From Clostridia bacterium (GTDB lineage: Bacteria > Bacillota > Clostridia > Saccharofermentanales > UBA5734): a stretch of DNA of 7,719 bases. The stretch's first letter is position 1, and each line of letters opens with the position of its first letter. Location of the stretch: the NCBI GenBank assembly GCA_018056585.1, contig JAGPFK010000058.1, positions 1-7,719 of the forward strand. Reading direction: 5' to 3'. Below the pieces are notes generated by a model. That model did not search any database, had not been told where the DNA came from, and worked only from the letters and a program-made list of their open reading frames with translations. A program made the translations under genes and the position numbers. This document shows positions 6,274-7,719 of this stretch, piece after piece.

Positions 6274-7078
6274 GTAAAATCTTCCCTTCTTTTTTATTCT
6301 GAACGTGGATGCTTAATGCTTCTTGCAAGGCTGGGGTCGGATCACGGCCGGAAGCGACCGATTGCTGGATAGCGAATTGAAGCTTTTGAGCCATGGCCGA
6401 GGTGAATTGTTTTTGTATAACAAGCTGACTCATGAGCGGCCAGACTGTTTCAGGACATTTAGGATCAGCCGGATCGGACCAGGGCACCGATGCTTTTTCC
6501 AAAAGTTCCTGCAATCGCGGCATCTGCCGCGACATCCATGTTTCCAATTGATGCTCTTCAAAAACACCGGCCTCAAGATGGTCAGATACGATCTTGAGGA
6601 CAAGAAGACGGTCTGCCGGCGCAAAGCGTGCGGCTGCTTCCATAAAACCGGCTGATTCCATATCGCACCAAAGGACATCGGTTGATCCGGTCTGATCTAA
6701 AGTGATTCGATGAGAACAGCATTGCAACTCGATCAATTTGACGTTCAGATCAGAAGAAAAATCGGGATAAAAGTTCCGACCGGTCTCCTGATCGGTTATC
6801 TTAACGGCCTGAACACATTCTCCGACTTTTGTGCTGAGGTCATTGGTTCCGCAAAAACCGAGGTTGACCCACATGCCCTCACGAAAAGAAGGCTTTTCAA
6901 ACGCCTGGAGCCAGGTAACGGCCATGGCAGATGCGACTTTGCCAACACCGCTGATGACGAGGATTTTCTCATCTCCCCGATAAAGCGGAAAGGGGTGGCT
7001 TGTCATGTCTTTTTTGAGCCCGAATGTTCTCACAACTGGCATGGCCTCCGAGGGAAGTGCCGTAACGATCAATAGCAT
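6215..7078 (-). CDS. MTA/SAH-nucleosidase-like (nucleoside phosphorylase superfamily) protein with C-terminal extension
   Basis: Residues 1 to about 195 form a nucleoside phosphorylase/nucleosidase fold of the MtnN type, which splits methylthioadenosine, S-adenosylhomocysteine and often 5'-deoxyadenosine into adenine and the sugar. Visible landmarks are the first strand LLIVTALPSE with E11 (position of the catalytic water-binding glutamate), SGVGKVASA (43-51), VNLGFCG (71-77), CDMESAG (138-144, ribose-binding M-E), and KIVSDH (162-167) with the adenine-facing D166. All key positions appear intact. Residues about 200-287 are a helical, charged extension, as MtnN of E. coli is about 232 residues; I recognise no domain in it. 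The ATG at 7078 has AGGAAAGGA seven bases upstream. Its 3' end overlaps the radical SAM gene. A role in removing 5'-deoxyadenosine for that partner is an inference; a general methylthioadenosine salvage role is the alternative. Confidence 0.8.
   Translation of the reverse strand: MLLIVTALPSEAMPVVRTFGLKKDMTSHPFPLYRGDEKILVISGVGKVASAMAVTWLQAFEKPSFREGMWVNLGFCGTNDLSTKVGECVQAVKITDQETGRNFYPDFSSDLNVKLIELQCCSHRITLDQTGSTDVLWCDMESAGFMEAAARFAPADRLLVLKIVSDHLEAGVFEEHQLETWMSRQMPRLQELLEKASVPWSDPADPKCPETVWPLMSQLVIQKQFTSAMAQKLQFAIQQSVASGRDPTPALQEALSIHVQNKKEGKILLDKLIRRLCAPESLPSGLC
6281..6289 (-). promoter_or_regulatory. Ribosome binding site for the TTG start of the radical SAM gene
   Basis: On the minus strand GAAGGGAAG lies seven bases before TTG 6273, inside the coding sequence of the nucleosidase gene. 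This supports the early TTG start and the long gene overlap, and hence coupled translation. Confidence 0.6.
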
Positions 7079-7085
7079 ATTTTAA

Positions 7086-7094
7086 TCCTTTCCT
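7086..7094 (-). promoter_or_regulatory. Ribosome binding site of the nucleosidase gene
   Basis: On the minus strand AGGAAAGGA is followed by seven bases and the ATG at 7078, which confirms the start. Confidence 0.75.
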
Positions 7095-7111
7095 ATTTCT
7101 GCCCTGATGTG

Positions 7112-7124
7112 TTGATTATATCAA
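7112..7124. repeat. Inverted repeat TTGAT-TAT-ATCAA over the -10
   Basis: Two perfect 5-base arms (7112-7116 and 7120-7124) flank a 3-base spacer and coincide with the -10 element of the minus-strand promoter in the divergent intergenic region. It may be a small operator, or simply a by-product of an AT-rich promoter. Confidence 0.35.
7115..7123 (-). promoter_or_regulatory. Extended -10 promoter of the nucleosidase/radical SAM operon
   Basis: The minus strand reads TGATATAAT, that is TGn followed by a perfect TATAAT (-10 at 7120-7115). No good -35 is seen at 16-18 bases upstream, which fits an extended -10 promoter. Transcription would begin near 7108, leaving about 30 leader bases. Confidence 0.6.
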
Positions 7125-7144
7125 ATCATCATAATAAGAGAATC

Positions 7145-7150
7145 GGGTGA
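7145..7150 (+). promoter_or_regulatory. Ribosome binding site of the arginase-like gene
   Basis: GGGTGA, whose GGTGA can pair with the UCACC at the end of 16S rRNA, lies seven bases before ATG 7158. It is weaker than the other sites in the window. Confidence 0.5.
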
Positions 7151-7157
7151 ACCGAAA

Positions 7158-7719
7158 ATGAGACTATGCCTTTTGGCGTTTGATGAAGGATACCGCCGGC
7201 AATCCTTTTATCAAGACCATGATTTTGAATGGATTGATCTGAGGGATATTTTAGAAACCCGCTTAATGTGTACGCCCAATGCGCAGATAGAAATCCAGAA
7301 GCGTCTTCAAAACAGAAAACACAAAGGGCGGACCTTTATTGGAAGCAATCACTACCATTACGTAACCTTTCTACTTTTGCGTGAAATAAATGAGCCGTTT
7401 ACACTCATCTTGTTTGATCATCACATCGATGCGTTCCCACCGCCCTGCCCCGGCTTTTTGTCTTGCGGGTCGTGGGTAAAAGATTCGATTATTCGCTTGC
7501 CTTTACTAAAGAGGGTGCTTGTCCTTGGTGGTGAGCAGACGACTTGCAGCCAGGCGATGGCTTTTGTCGGACAGCGTCTATTCATTCAGGACAGCCCTTT
7601 GATTTTGCAAAATGATGAGCAAAAGCGACACTTCATCTCATTGTTTGCCGGATCGCCCGTCTATCTGAGCATCGACAAAGATGTACTGGATCCGTCTGAG
7701 GCCAGCACAGACTGGGATC
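7158..7719 (+). CDS. Arginase/ureohydrolase-family protein (3' truncated)
   Basis: An open frame runs from ATG 7158 to the window end, giving 187 visible residues. It shows the metal-binding pattern of ureohydrolases (arginase, agmatinase, formimidoglutamase), which hydrolyse guanidino-type groups with two Mn ions. H65 in GSNHYHY stands where GGDHS is usual; D87, H89 and D91 lie in FDHHID, the DAHxD position; and D173 and D175 lie in SIDKDVLDP. All six ligands are therefore present. It differs from ordinary arginases in the short N-terminal region, the GSNHYHYVTF motif and the DHHID (not DAHID) signature, and LSCGSWV (101-107) is notable. This points to a divergent arginase-like clade, which I recall from clostridia, with unproven substrate. 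It is divergent from the nucleosidase gene, with 79 bases between the two starts. Confidence 0.82.
   Translation, partial: MRLCLLAFDEGYRRQSFYQDHDFEWIDLRDILETRLMCTPNAQIEIQKRLQNRKHKGRTFIGSNHYHYVTFLLLREINEPFTLILFDHHIDAFPPPCPGFLSCGSWVKDSIIRLPLLKRVLVLGGEQTTCSQAMAFVGQRLFIQDSPLILQNDEQKRHFISLFAGSPVYLSIDKDVLDPSEASTDWD

Noticed and set aside
6323..6655. Plus-strand open frames opposite the nucleosidase gene (also 6710-7075)
   Set aside because: Antisense to a gene with intact catalytic motifs; translations are cysteine- and arginine-rich and unlike any family.
1..7719. Mobile element, CRISPR array, tRNA or rRNA
   Set aside because: No transposase, regularly spaced repeats, attachment-site duplication or RNA gene pattern seen on either strand.

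Overview
The window looks like a piece of chromosome from a Bacillota (Firmicutes) bacterium. The hints are strong purine-rich ribosome binding sites, two TTG starts that the sequence supports well, a spore-photoproduct-lyase-type radical SAM protein, and an arginase-like family that I associate with clostridia. Base composition is moderate and even. I see no phage, insertion sequence, CRISPR or RNA gene, and no marker that fixes genus or class.

Region 1 (1-670, +) is the C-terminal half of a MATE-family membrane exporter cut by the window start. Region 2 (671-863) is a 193-base gap with a candidate extended -10 promoter and small hairpins ahead of the next operon. Region 3 (864-5299, +) is a tight four-gene unit: an NfeD-type membrane serine protease (SDH domain plus C-terminal OB domain), a two-repeat DUF1538 membrane protein, a protein with two tandem P-II-like domains, and a xylose-isomerase-like TIM barrel protein. 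The DUF1538 and P-II genes are one base apart and read as a transporter with its cytosolic signal-sensing partner. A run of seven Gs at their junction would fuse the two frames if shortened by one base.

Region 4 (5260-7078, -) is a convergent two-gene operon: an MTA/SAH-nucleosidase-like gene followed by an SPL-like radical SAM gene, overlapping by 59 bases. The radical SAM protein keeps the CX3CX2C cluster motif, but the cysteine that donates hydrogen in true spore photoproduct lyase appears to be histidine (H146). Its partner is of a family able to split 5'-deoxyadenosine, the by-product of radical SAM chemistry. Together this suggests an SPL relative that consumes SAM and does something other than classic spore DNA repair; this is inference.

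Region 5 (7158-7719, +) is the start of a divergent arginase/ureohydrolase-family protein with a full set of metal ligands, cut by the window end. It shares a 79-base intergenic region with the nucleosidase operon. That region holds a TGnTATAAT promoter facing the nucleosidase gene, with a small inverted repeat lying over the -10.

The most interesting items are the DUF1538/tandem P-II cassette inside an NfeD operon that lacks the usual flotillin partner, and the SPL-like/nucleosidase pair with the altered active site.
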